Part shown: one piece after another, positions 12,352 to 24,100 of the stretch
How positions within the stretch are numbered: position 1 is the first letter of the stretch
Layout: every line of letters begins with the position of its first letter
DNA from: Lepidodermella squamata
Taxonomy: Eukaryota; Gastrotricha
NCBI GenBank assembly: GCA_047495785.1
Contig: JBLDXI010000048.1
Location: forward strand, 434,001-498,000
Length of the DNA: 64,000 nt
Direction of reading: 5' to 3'
The notes under the pieces: generated by a model
What the model saw: only the letters and a program-made list of their open reading frames with translations
What the model was told of the DNA's origin: nothing
Databases searched by the model: none
Made by a program: the position numbers and the translations under genes

Positions 12352-12408
12352 GTATCGGATGCAACGCCGCCATTTCCGGATCCTTTCAAATGCTACGAGG
12401 GCATGTAA
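12352..12408 (+). pseudogene. Orphaned final exon of paralogue B
   Basis: After a CAG acceptor this reads VSDATPPFPDPFKCYEGM and a stop, like the last exon of A. The in-frame TAG ending the previous exon makes it untranslated (3' UTR) unless the stop is read through. Confidence 0.7.
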
Positions 12409-12639
12409 CTGCCGTGCCAGCAGCTATCACTCAACTCTCTCCAGTCCAAATTTTGAGACATCGTAACTCATTTTTGATCTGCTTTTGCTTTATTAGATAA
12501 ATATGCAAAGTTATGCGGATTTTCTTTCTGCGCGGGACTAATTTACTGTTGATGTTTATTAGCTAAAATAGGGGCAAATAAAAAAATATTCCAATGTTTT
12601 CTGCGCTCACGCACATTCTTGCTGTGAGTGGAGCATCTA

Positions 12640-12992
12640 TATTCCTACATGCACATGGTGAAATGTAAAATTTTGCCATGGGGAAATTAATCTATGGCTA
12701 CAATAATTTTTTCTACGGCTTGGAACGGGCACAAATTTGGTTGTGACTTTTTCATCCGACAACCAAAAATGTGACTAAAATCATCCGACATGAAAATATT
12801 GACTTTCTCGAATTTTCTAGTTCGACTTTTCCGTAGGGGCATACCGCATTTATGCACCCTATTTTGGCCCCTGAACCGGTATAATTTTATGGTGAAAGAT
12901 TTATGGCGATTCGAGTTGGCAATTTTTTTATTGTAATTTATTCTGGAGTGACTCTGGTCGTACATATCGATGGTTTTGCGCTAAAACAGACC
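12640..12992 (-). repeat. Copy of the TGTACGA-motif repeat family
   Basis: The reverse complement of 12955-12990 (AGCGCAAAACCATCGATATG then TACGA) matches 16771-16800 on plus, so the two belong to one interspersed family in opposite orientations. Only this edge is clear; the other boundary is a guess. Confidence 0.45.
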
Positions 12993-14534
12993 GATAGGCT
13001 GCATTCTGATATACGCCCATAAAAACTGTGCGGAGTATATGCGAGTATATGGTTATACACAGGGCTAATAGCATTTTGGTGCATGCACAAGAGAATGCAC
13101 TCAGACGAGAGCGATCGATTCTTCCGCAGTAACATGGTATATTTGCGCATTTTGTTCTCTTGTTTTTTCATTTTTATCATCATTCTTTCTTAGATCTCCC
13201 GCATCATTTTTGCTGAAAGTAGGACATTGAAAGCATGTGCTTTAAATTACCCACGATTTTAGTAATTCTGACCTGGTCTGTTCATTCGACGGAGTAGGAA
13301 TGTTTTCCATAGTTGTCCATTTAAAATCGCAGCAAAATTTTCTTCTAGAATGATTAGAATCTCCGATAGATTGATAGAGGCTTCTTATCAGATTCTTTAG
13401 GAGTTTAGTGAAATCTGAGCTTACCACAAAGTTAAACTCCTGTTTTGAGGTTTCAGCAAAAATAGGGTAGAAAGGTTGTTTCGGCTGAGATTCCGAAAGT
13501 GGCTGCTGGCTACTCTGTTAGGAACATATTCCATTATTTCGTTGTTGTGGCGTTTATCAAGCTGATAATGTGGTTTGGGCCCCTGGATAATTTGAAACTA
13601 TCGCCCTTTTCCTCAAACAACCACCTCCAAAACACAACACAACTTCTGATCAAAGATAGAAAGCCAAGTTTGTCGGTTTGGGGCTCAAACTCCACCTAGA
13701 ACTTGACAGCTACTTAGACGGAAACTATAAACTATAGACTTATCGATCGTGCGTGAATCCTACAATCTACTAACGGTCGAAGGTCGAAGCCTTACGAACA
13801 ATCGAAACAGTCTCTTAATTAGATCTAACCAGAAGTACTCTTTATTGCCTTTTAAAATTTAGCATTTGGTATCAGACGCATGCCATCTTCACAATGCTTA
13901 GGAGCCGACTATTCCCATGATTGCTTTGGCCGCTGAGTAGGAATATCTTTACCATATATTACCGGTGAATGGCGGCCCATTCTAGAAGGGAGGATTTGCT
14001 TGGCGGTTTCACGCTTCCTGTCAACCCTTCCTGTCAGCTTGATAAACGCCGCATTCAATGCATGGATGATTGATGTTGCGGTTATTGGGATTGAACACGG
14101 TGATTTTGAGATGCCTAGGCCGTTCGATCACATGCTACTCACGTGCTAGGGTCAGCTTTTATACGACTGGGATAACCCCATCCCAAGTTTCTGCTGCAGT
14201 TAAAACTAACGCGATTTATTGGAATTTCTGGTTTATGTTTTGGCTGATAAATACCTTTCACAGCAATTTACAAAGTGAATCTATCGCTTTGTTATGATAT
14301 TTAAAACTCCCGATTACTGGCCACTTTAACTTCCATCTTTACTCAGTTGGGCAATCCTTCATCGGTAGCTGTAAATCTGAGGTCATACAGCCTTAGGTCA
14401 AGAACAGAACTTCTCAGATTGGCAATTCGGCTTTCGACAACTCCCTGTTTTCTATCCTTGACATTTTAATTTATGACGCTTGTCATTTAGGACTAAAGCA
14501 TTCAACGTTTCATTTTTAACAACGATTTGAGCTG
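12993..14534. other. Intergenic, no gene seen
   Basis: No exon, RNA gene or clear repeat recognised. It contains the unplaced upstream flank of the transposase-like gene; no terminal inverted repeat was found. Confidence 0.4.
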
Positions 14535-16429
14535 ATGACTGATAACGACCATTGGCTGAAACAGTTTCCTCCGAGGATAGTGGATTCTAGACACCGCCCA
14601 TCCAAACAAGCGATGGAAAGAAAACGCAAGCGCAACTCTGGGAAACCCTACCGTCAGTCAGATAAAGGGGTTAGCGCTAAGTTTAATTCCGGTCGTAAGC
14701 CTGTTTACTTCAAGTGTGGTTGCTGGCGTAAATGCTCCTTGAAATTCAATGAAAATTCAGTTACACGATGCTTTAACACTTACTGGTCCCGAGCATCTAT
14801 CGACGCTAGACGAGCATTCATCAACCGTTACGTCAGTTATAAACAGAAACGAGAGAATGGTCCTCGAAGATTTGATTATTACTTACCGGGCAACTACTTG
14901 GCAACCCCTTCGCCTTCACAATCTAGGGACTCAATCGAAGTATGCAGGTCTTTCTTTCTGAAGGCGCTCGATGAAACTCGCGCTTTTATAAACACAACTG
15001 TTGAGAAAAAAGTCGAAGACGGCTTCTACATCATACCAGATCAACGCGGTCGCCATAAGCCGCCGAATACCACCAGCGATAATTCTTACAAATTTGTTTA
15101 TCAGCACATCACTTCTTTCGAGCGATTAGACAGTCATTATGCGAGAAGTCAAACTAGCAAGCAATATCTCGGGTCCGCGCTCAATCTGAAGGAAATGCAT
15201 CGAATGTACTGCATAGCACACCAAAACTGGGCTCTGCGTACTGATGAGAAACCCGTCAAATACGCTACTTACCGATCCATATTCAAGAGATCTTTTCCCA
15301 ATCTCGCTTTCAGTCATCCGAAGAAGGACACCTGCAAGAAATGCACACGATTTGCGACTTTGCCGGATGAACTGTTCACCCATGAAGTGATCGTGGAGAA
15401 ACGGAACCACGAATCCAACAGAGACGCTGCAAGAGATGCCAAGAATGCTGACAAAATTCTAGCAAAACAGTCGAAAGGATTGATCTTGTGCATCCAGTTT
15501 GATATGCAGTCAATCCTCGAAAGCCCTTGCTGCTCGATAATGTACAAAAAAAGTTCCACACCTCAAACCTGACTTTCTACGATACTTCATCAAAAGATGT
15601 CTACTGTTTCATGTGGGATCAAACAGAAGGGGGTCGTGGGACGGATGAAGTCGGTTCATGTCTCTATAAATTCATCACTGAAATGATTCCTGACGAAGTT
15701 GAGCAGTTGATTCTATGGAGCGACAGCACTGGAAGCCAAAACAAATCTCAGTACATTGTCAACGCTTTATTCGCAGCCTTGTCCAATTCCAAAGGTAATC
15801 TCAAAGTCATCGATCACAAGTTTTTCGAGCCGGGCCACTCGCAAATGGAATGTGATTCCGTGCATGCCACTATTGAAAGGGAAGCTAAGAAACGAGTCAA
15901 CATCAGCTATTCTAAGGAATGGAGAGAAATCGTGGCCGCGTCGCGGAAGGCTCCGATTGATGCTGATCTGAGACTCGAAGTGTACGGCGAGGAAACACCA
16001 AACCGCTTGAAAGTGAAACCATACAGCATAACTGAAATGCAATTTGCAAGCTTCTTCAGCTTTGACAAGTCACCAAAGTTCGCTCAGTATTTGCAAGACG
16101 AACAGAAAAATGATGTTAAATGGTCGGAGCCATGTTGGATCAGATACGAGAAAGACTACCCTAATTATCTCCAAACCAAGAAAACTTTCGACTTGGCTTT
16201 TCATACTTTCGTCGCCAAGCGCTACAACAAAGACGTAATTTTGTTTCCTTTCCAACTTGTTCAAAAATACGAAAAGCGATTGCCGATCGAATCCAGTCTT
16301 AAGAAGGATCTCATCGAAATGGTCAACAAAGGCACCATTCCAGAAGCTTATCGCTCAGTCATAATGGCTTACGAAGAAGACGCAGACAAACCTACTGCTT
16401 GCAGCATTGACGCTAAACCTCCGCCGTAA
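14535..16429 (+). pseudogene. Transposase-like protein gene with one frameshift
   Basis: The first frame (14535-15572, 345 aa) has a basic start (ERKRKR), a Cys-rich segment CGCWRKCSLKF, and CKKCTRF near 15330. It breaks at about 15510-15530, and the protein continues in another frame to 16429. The second part has LILWSDSTGSQNKSQ and, later, EPGHSQMECDSVHATIE. An acidic residue in a D-S/N-x-x-G-Q-N-K context, followed by G-H-x-x-x-E-x-D-S-V-H, is typical of an RNase-H-like (DDE-type) family widespread in invertebrate genomes (DUF7869-like). The frame shifts by one or two bases with no slippery heptamer visible, so decay or an assembly error is likelier than programmed shifting. The gene has no introns, unlike its neighbours. 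The exact transposon superfamily is not established. Confidence 0.6.
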
Positions 16430-16639
16430 CATTACGCCCTCGAAACTTGGATGGATATGACTACTTGAAAGCGTTTCAAAATTATTAAAACAAGCTTATT
16501 GTTGAGAGTTTGAACTGTGTTTTACTCGAGCTGTCTAAGAACGATTCAGTCCAGGAGTTTCTGAAACGTTTCCTCCATGATTATCTCGGAATTCCCAGCG
16601 CAGATACCTCAGAATGACCGCAGTATCGAAGATATTTGT

Positions 16640-17225
16640 TGGTCATTATTTGTCCAGTACATATATTTTTTCCACACAGAATACAATGGGCTATATCTTA
16701 CTACATGTGTGCGTAGTACTATTTATAGTGCGTAGTACTCTGGATAGGAATTTTTTCGTTGGCTCCTTATAGCGCAAAATCATCGATATATATGTACGAG
16801 ATTTTTGCTAGTCGTACATATATTCGAATGAAAACTTAGAATTTCAGCCAATTACTCAATTTTAATCCTGGAAAGTTCATTTTTTGAGGGCAAATGCCTC
16901 TAACAGGGTTCCACACACCTGCAAATTTTTACCCGCCCCTCGGTTATGGTTCCGGACATTACCGACTTCGGGTAATTTCGGGTTTCAGGGTGGCTAATAA
17001 TGGGTATTCACCCTATGCATGCCAAACTTTGAGGGGAGGTTGGTCACGCCTCGATGCACTTATGGTTAAAATTTGGAACATTTGCGATCAAAATTGATTA
17101 ATCCATAGAATTTCAAAGTTCAGCAGAAATATTCTTGAAATATATGTACGAGCAGCCAAAATCTCGAACATATCATATGTACGAGCAGCAAAAATCTCGT
17201 ACATATATATGTACGAGCAGCCATT
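16640..17225. repeat. Interspersed element with repeated TGTACGAG motifs
   Basis: TGTACGAG or its complement CTCGTACA, usually inside ATATATGTACGAG, occurs at least five times between 16790 and 17215, on both strands. AGCGCAAAATCATCGATATA at its left matches the inverse of the copy near 12955-12990. It looks like a non-autonomous element with subterminal protein-binding repeats. Confidence 0.5.
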
Positions 17226-17676
17226 CCGTTTATTCTGCTCGAATATTTTAGTCAAATCATAGACAATATAACTCTATACAGATCGGAAAATTCACACCAA
17301 AACGGGAAGACTGGGCACGCGGCCTGCATTTTTATTCACTCATCGCCCTATCCGCCCATTGTAATTTTTCCGATTCGTAATTATTTTTCTGAAATTCCCA
17401 GAGAAAAAGTTTTATTTCCCAGAGAAAACCACAATGTCACGCAAAACCACGATATTATGGTCATGGCAATTTCGCGAGATTCAAAAAAAATTTCGTTCGC
17501 TTTCCTACGTCCATTCTTATTGTTGAGGCAAAACGGGTCATGTTTCCGATCACGAAACAAAAAGACATCATGGCCGACGCTTCGACAATGACGTATCGAA
17601 AGTACGTATTTTCACGACAGATGTAAATGTGTTGGTCGAGAGATCGATTGCGTAATTCTTCGCCGAAGATACGAAG

Positions 17677-18558
17677 TACCGTCATTTGGGGCAAAATGAA
17701 CCTTTGGGGCTAATTGGCCAAAAATTGAGGTTTCCACATTTTTATCGATAGCTCAAAAACTACAAGGTAAAACTTCACAAAAATTTACGGGGACGATTAT
17801 CAACAAGCCTCCTACAAGCCTGCAAATTTCCAGCCACGTATGTCCCGAAATGAGGTCACGGCATGTTGTTGCGCAGAAGTGAGTTTAGGGAGGTAAAAAT
17901 GATCCCTCTAAATTGAATTACCTGGAGCCAATCACGAGGTTTGATGATCAGATGAAATTCTTTCCTTCGACCATTTTCGTCGTAGATGACAGCAAAAAAA
18001 ACCGCGACCCCAGGCGATGCACAGGTATGGCTAGGTGATTGTGGCCAAATTACCCCATGAAAAACTCAATGATGGGGGCTAATTGGCCACCCTTATCCAT
18101 ATAATGGGTTTTTAATATTTGATGATTGTGAGGGTTGAATGGTCGAGTGGTTGTGATGCGTCATCAGAACTTGAGTGATCTGATGAGAGACGGTTCGAAT
18201 CCTCATAAAGTAGCATCTTTTGCTCCGCGAAAAGTAAAACAAAAAAATTAAAAAATTAAATGCGGAGCAAAAAAATGCTACTTCATGAGGATTCGAACCG
18301 TCGCTCATCAGATCACTCAAGTTCTGATGACGCATCTCAACCACTCGACCATTCAACCCTCACAATCATCAAATATTAAAAACCCATTATAAGGATAAGG
18401 GTGGCCAATTAGCCCTAAAACACCTGTCCAATTTGCCCCAAACCTGGGGCAAAATGAGCTTCCTATAAAATCGGAATCAGGACCCTCTGAAACGTGTAAA
18501 AATGCGAAAAAAACAGGGGGTCATTTTTTTCCCGCGCCCATTTTGCCCCAATTTACGG
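17677..18558. mobile_element. Palindromic MITE-like element with 7-bp target duplication
   Basis: Flanked by TACGAAG at 17670-17676 and 18559-18565. The ends are inverted repeats around TTTGGGGCAAAATG and CATTTTGCCCCAATT. GGGGC(T/A)AATTGGCC motifs recur inside on both strands. The core 18075-18416 is a near-perfect palindrome with arms of about 165 bp centred near 18246. No coding capacity. It is inserted in the LINE immediately after its RT active-site codons. Confidence 0.8.
18131..18210 (+). repeat. tRNA-like sequence within palindrome arm
   Basis: Contains A-box TGGTCGAGTGG and B-box GGTTCGAATCC at Leu/Ser-tRNA-like spacing. The mirror copy is on minus at about 18280-18360. The acceptor and T stems pair poorly, so it is called tRNA-derived, not a tRNA gene. 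It could carry a Pol III promoter. Confidence 0.55.
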
Positions 18559-19070
18559 TACGAAGCTATACCGGGCGATCCGTTCCTTAAGCGACTGCAT
18601 TGAACTGCAGAAAGACTGGGATGAAATCATCAACTGGTTTGACGCTAACGGCCTTTCTGTGAATTCGAAAAAATGCGTTGTGCTTATACTCGGGCAAAAC
18701 AAATTTATGTTTAGGCTCCTCCTATGAAGAACGACAAAAAAGCGTGCTGTGAACTTAAACTTCTCTGACCTCTTTAATATTTCCACTAATCCGCGTTTAC
18801 CGCACCATTCTGTTACGATGGAAAGCTACAGTCATGCCAGCTCTGAGTTTTCATTTGTGAGGCGAGTGCGTCCAGCTTGGAACCGGCTACCATCTTCCGT
18901 CGCTAACAATTCGTATCCTTCATTCTTGAAATATGTTAAATGTACTGCTGACAAATTCACGATTTCTGTGGTGAGGCGCCATGACTTGACGTATTGTTAA
19001 TTCCTAATTGCTAAAAGTTGAAAGACAACTTTCAAAATAAAACAGGAGTATCAGTATCAGTATCAGTATC

Positions 19071-19680
19071 TAAAGTCTCAAGTCATCATGGCAAAGATGC
19101 TCAATTCGAACCGCATTAGTTTGTAAATGACGGGACGAACAATTTCTACCTCTGATCCTCTCGACTCTCGATCACGCCAGAATAAGTTTGCAGAAGTTGC
19201 TGTTAGACGCCGAGACTCAAACTGGCATACTTTCGAGAACTTAGCTTCCTAAACATGTACCGACGGAAAGCAATTGATTGTTGTGCAAGGCGAATGTTCC
19301 ATCTTGAGGCTGAGCACTGAGCATCGATGAGAAAATGAGAGTTGCATGCTTAACTTGTGTTGAAACAGACAAACAGGCCCGTTAGGCGTAGCCGAAAGAT
19401 GGATATCGCAGTTCATGGCTGAAACCCCAACACCAGCCAAAGAATGCTTAGATAATCGCAGGCGAGCTCGAACCTTGTCGCAAATCCTGTCAATATCCTG
19501 CGGCGATAGTGGTCGAACAAACCGGATTGGTTCGAGATAAGGAATTAGATTCGAACCACCCCCGTGCCACAGTATTCTCGAATATCTCCCGGACCACACC
19601 TTAGCGGCCTCTTGGAAATAGCTACTTCAGCGTTTCCCATTGTACATATAGCCTCGACCGTTGAAACTTTCAGTTTTTTT
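19071..19680. other. Intergenic, unassigned minus-strand frames
   Basis: The minus strand of 19249-19599 has a 116-codon frame containing RPLSPQDIDRICDKVRARLR, which I cannot assign. It may be part of an old gene fragment. No supported exon borders. Confidence 0.3.
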
Positions 19681-19925
19681 ACGTGGTCGAGCTGATTTTC
19701 CTGTAAATAGGTAAAATGAGAAAGCGCGAAACCTAATTTCACCGGGTTAAATATTCTTGCTTTTCAGACTGGTGGCAAACCGCTATCCATACAAAGACGC
19801 CGAAATAATTGTTCCTTAACTTGCTTATTTTACTGCTTTTTACGTTTTGCAAATGGAAGCAATAAAAAACTCGAGCAGTTGGATCAAATTTTTCAGAACA
19901 TTTTACGATGAATCGCAGTGAGTAC
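19681..19925 (+). pseudogene. Duplicated 3' end of the PLAT-repeat gene
   Basis: Matches 2481 to about 2725: the end of the penultimate exon (ACGTGGTCGAGCTGATTTTC), the last intron with its TTTTCAG acceptor, the final exon, a TAA, and the 3' UTR with AATAAA. Homology starts abruptly at 19681. Exonic differences are few, but the splice-junction context and reading frame have changed. There is no upstream exon, so it is a fragment. Confidence 0.85.
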
Positions 19926-20978
19926 TGCGTGTCTTGGTTTTAGTGGCAACTCGGCGAAATTCATGAGGCGATCCCATAGACTATAGACTGCTTACTCCCG
20001 AGAGAAAGGTGCTACGCCAGATGTTCAGCTGATTCATCATTACAAATACAAAAACATTTGAGTATGTGAACGTTTAAAAATGGAATAGTACAGTAGGAAA
20101 TTGAGCGAAAAAAGCCGAGCTGTTATGAACAATGAAATGACTGCGTTTGCGCGCACCCTTATACGTTGGTGGTTTGTGTTTGACATTGTATCTTTGATTG
20201 TTGGCCTGGAAGCCACACGTCGACAACGTACTAAATCGCTGTGGGAAAAATGTGTCGTGGTTCCGCTCTGTAGTCAACCGGTTACTGCCGTTGTACCGCT
20301 TACCGCTGGCACTCGTTCGTTCCGTTGCCACCTTTGGCTTTGTTTCATTTGCGTCTGCCGCGAAGAATCAGCTCCGCACACAAAAAGACTAAATTCGAGT
20401 TCAACGCAAAAAAACGAATGCACCAACTAGGTATTTCTACAGCGCTTTGAAAGACTTAAGGCTCGAATTCTCATCGATATGCTTCAGAGCTGCGGGGTAA
20501 CTCCGAGGGTATGTAAATGATATTTGAGATGTTGCTAGAAATGTCGGCCTCATTTCTATCTTCGCATAGTCATTTGAAAATTGGGTATTGGCTATTGGCA
20601 ATAATGACTACTGCCTTTCAAACGCGCGTGTGAAGATGGAGGCTGCGTCTCAGTTCTAAAAAGGCGATCCGAACTTTTTGATCTATTCAACCGGTTTATC
20701 TAAACTCGCAATGTATGCAGGCGCTCCGATAGAACGACACTCCGCTAAGATACTAGAGCAATTTTAATAATCGCTTTATTGGTTTAATAATTTCCAGCAT
20801 ATTTTGGTTTCAAAAAGAAGTGCAATTTTCATTTCCAATCAAGTCCGCCCAAGGCTGATTCTAAGTTCTGAATGATATTACTTACAATTTGTCCGCCAAA
20901 TTTACCTCTATTTACATGTTGTTAATCTCTAATGCTTTAAAATCTAGTTCATTCATTGAAGAATTGAACAGCTTAGCG
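19926..20978. other. Intergenic, no gene seen
   Basis: Short ORFs only. No repeats or motifs recognised. This is the upstream flank of paralogue C. Confidence 0.4.
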
Positions 20979-21068
20979 TTTTGTCGCGTGCGGTGCTTGA
21001 AATTTGGTAAACAACTTTCCGCGCACGTGTCAGTCGTGCTCCGGTTGATATTAAACCACAAAATATTT
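20979..21068 (+). promoter_or_regulatory. Conserved upstream block of paralogue C
   Basis: Contains GTCGCGTGCGGTGCTTGAAA, TTTGGTAAACAAC, GCGCACGTGTCAGTCGTGCT and ATTAAACCACAAAATATTT. It has the same block order as A and B and is nearly identical in its first half to the block of paralogue D. Confidence 0.65.
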
Positions 21069-21141
21069 ATCTGGTTTGATCATTTTACAACAACACGCTT
21101 GCTGATTTTCTCTACAGCTTATTTTCCCATACTGTTCAGAG

Positions 21142-24100
21142 ATGATGGCACGTATCAATTTGCTTGTGCTGGCGTTTTCGCTCTCCCTTCCATTCTCCTC
21201 AGGCGGCGGCGGCGGCGAGACAGCCAAAAACTACACATTTACCAACACAGACCCGACAGTCAGCCCGATAACGATGACTATGTATACGCAGTTTTATGAT
21301 GGCTTCACCCCTGGTAAACCACCAGCGAAACCGTGGCCGCTACCGATACCTTACGCATTCAACACCAACTGGGAAATAATATATCAAACCAATTATTTGT
21401 GTGAGTTAACGGAAGCCGGAGAAGTTCTTATTCAATTTTTTTGCTTTTTACGAGACAGCTGGTCCTGAAATAAGCCTTGTCAAGCAAGCCATAGCTCGAA
21501 TCGAATCAGTCACCTGCTTGAGGTTCGAGGAAAGGCCGTCTATCAACCTGAATACATCCAACTCGATTCTTTTCTTCAGATTTATGTGGGTTTCTGTTTT
21601 CCTGATTGGCGATGCATTATTATTCTTGTTCTATCTTTAGAGATTATGCGGGAGCACATGGTGTCGATTATCCTCAAAAGTTCGTTGGCGTCGATCGTCA
21701 AACCCACGACATGTTTGATGCCCAAGGGGTTAGTTTCAGAGAAAAATCTTGAGCCTCAATTCAATTGAGTTTGAAACAGGTTCAATACACGATTAGACAA
21801 ATTGGTTACGTCCTAGGACTAACGTATGAGATCAGGAGACCAGATCGCGATCAATATCTTATTCCCTTGCCTGGTTCGGAGAACAGGTTAGCTACCTTAC
21901 TGGTTGCCAAGCGTATTACTATATTCGAATCACACTATTTCGGCCATTTCTACCGGTGATGCACCGTTTTTGCGCCATTGAGACATTCGTTGGACATATT
22001 ACTGTTTTGTACTTTCTTGTTATTTTGTTATGGGGTTTTAACATAGGGTGATTTGATTCCTCGTGCACACATCCATTTTTGAAGCTATTTTATTTTTAAG
22101 CGTGAAGAAAGAGGATTATTTCGTCGTCGGTGTGGCCAAAAGTATTATATCCAAGAGAATTAATTTTGAGATAAATCGAAAAAACAGCTTTTATTTTCGA
22201 AACTTTCAGTAAAATATGTCACTAAGTCGAACATGGGGGTAGTTAATCACGCCGGATCGAATGGCGCCAACCATGTTTACCGGTGATGCACCGTTTTTGC
22301 GCTATCGAGACATGCGTTGGATATAATACTGTTTTGTACTTTTTTTGTTTTTGTGTTATGGTGTTTTTACATAGAGTGGTTCGATTCCTCGTTCGTGCAT
22401 CTATTTTTTGGCGATTTTTCTTTTCAAGCCAGGGCAAAGAGGATTATTTTTTGTTTGGCATCAACATAGCACTGCTGTGGTTCGATTCCTCATGCGTGCA
22501 TCTACTTTTTGGCGATTTTTACATCGCCATTTTGCTCGCGATTGAGTGATTTTTTGCTGGATATAATACTTTTGGTGCCCTTTCGAACTCATGCCATGGA
22601 GATAATACTGTTGATTCTGCCGACAAAGTAACCTAGTAAAAAAGGCACGAAAGTGGATATAATACTTTTGATCCCTGGCGAATTTTGAGATGCGGTTTTC
22701 AGAATAATGACCGGTGTTAAATTCTGAGCCCGAAACTGTAAAAATCTCATTTTCGATTTTTTTTATGGATATAATACTTTTGGCCGCACCGACGACGATT
22801 TTTCAATTCTTGTCATCAACATCGCGCTGCTGTGGTTCGATCCCTCATGCGTGCATCTATTTTTCGGCGATTTTAACCCCACCATTTTGCTCGCAATTGA
22901 GTGATTTTTTGCTGGACGCACATTTCCGGAAATGTGCTTGCTGGACATATTACTTTTGGTGCCCTTTTCGAACTCGTGCCATGGACATATTACCGTTGAT
23001 TCTGCCGACAAATTGACCTGGTAAAAAAGTCACAAAAGTGGACATATTACTTCTGATCCCTGGCGAATTTTGAGATGCGGTTTTCAGAATAATGACCGGC
23101 GTTAAATTCCGAAACTGCAAAAATCTCATTTTCGATTTTGGATGGACATATTACATTTGGCCGCACCGAGGACGATTTGTTTGCTGCACACATAACTTAG
23201 CGCGCGTGATTTATATTAGCGTTATAAGCAAAAACTAAATTTATAACAAATTTATTACTCTTTCGATCACCCTCTTGAAAGCATTGAATTTCTTAAAAAT
23301 GAAGTTTTATTTTACCAATTTATCAACTGAACTGCATCTCATCTCACTTTTTTTATCATATTCCATCTGATTTTATCACCATTATCGTTGCTATTTTGTC
23401 ATGGGTCGAAACCCGAGTCGAAAAATAAATCGGCTTAAAGACAAAAAATGGGAAAAATCGCTAGGGGTCGTACCTCGTAAAGATGTTTGATTTTGAGGTC
23501 GCCAAGGGTTAGGGGTTGAGAAGACCTGCTCTTTGCAATGCTCACATTAGATAAAAATCACTAGGAAGTTAACTTAAAGCCAAAGTTGAGTCAATTCATT
23601 TCGAAATGGGCAACCTTTTTCGTTTGATCGCTGCTCCCGTTTTGCAGTATGTACGCAGATTATTACCCTCATCAAGTGATTTCTTCCGACACGCGACCCG
23701 AAAAGCAAAAAGAAGTCGTGATAAGTCATCTCGGCACACATAAATGTACTAGCGTGTCAGATCTACGGTATTTATTTATTTATGAGGCCTGCCGAATTTC
23801 TGAATATTCGTGTTTTGTGGCTCAGGCAAAAAATCGCGTAGAACTGCGTCCGTCAACATCTACGTCACATGTCTAAAGCGGACTCCACATATCTAACAAA
23901 GTAGAATTTAGATACTAAATTTTCTACGATTAGAAAAAAGTACAGCCCTTTCTAATCGCCAAGAAATAAGCCAGAAAAAACGTGCATAGTGTAGAAATGG
24001 GGATGCTTGTGCGCATAAACTGTTTTGTTCGTGATTTGGTAAATTGATGTCGAAGTTGAAGCCAAGGAGTCGCATTGGCTTGGTTCCCTCATTTTGGCTG

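Larger units (their letters stand above)
17640..19070 (+). mobile_element. Degenerate LINE (CR1/Jockey-like), interrupted
   Basis: Upstream of 17677 the frame gives FFAEDTK, a variant of the reverse-transcriptase YADD box. After the insertion ending at 18558 and the repeated 7-bp site, it resumes as LYRAI, LQKDWDEIINWFDANGLSVN and KKC, the standard segment after the RT palm. An internal deletion follows near 18720. Then 18750-19000 encodes the conserved LINE C-terminus (FVRRVRPAWNRLPSSV). The element ends in a (TATCAG)n tail at 19048-19070. A related tail-end copy lies at 32456-33010 on minus. Confidence 0.7.

Noticed and set aside
18131-18210. tRNA gene
   Set aside because: A and B boxes are good, but the acceptor and T stems do not pair properly and an almost identical inverted copy is adjacent, so it is a tRNA-derived repeat.
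21957-23175. CRISPR-like array
   Set aside because: Motif spacing is irregular (40-110 bp), motifs are 11 bp with flanking homology, and this is an animal intron. No array structure.
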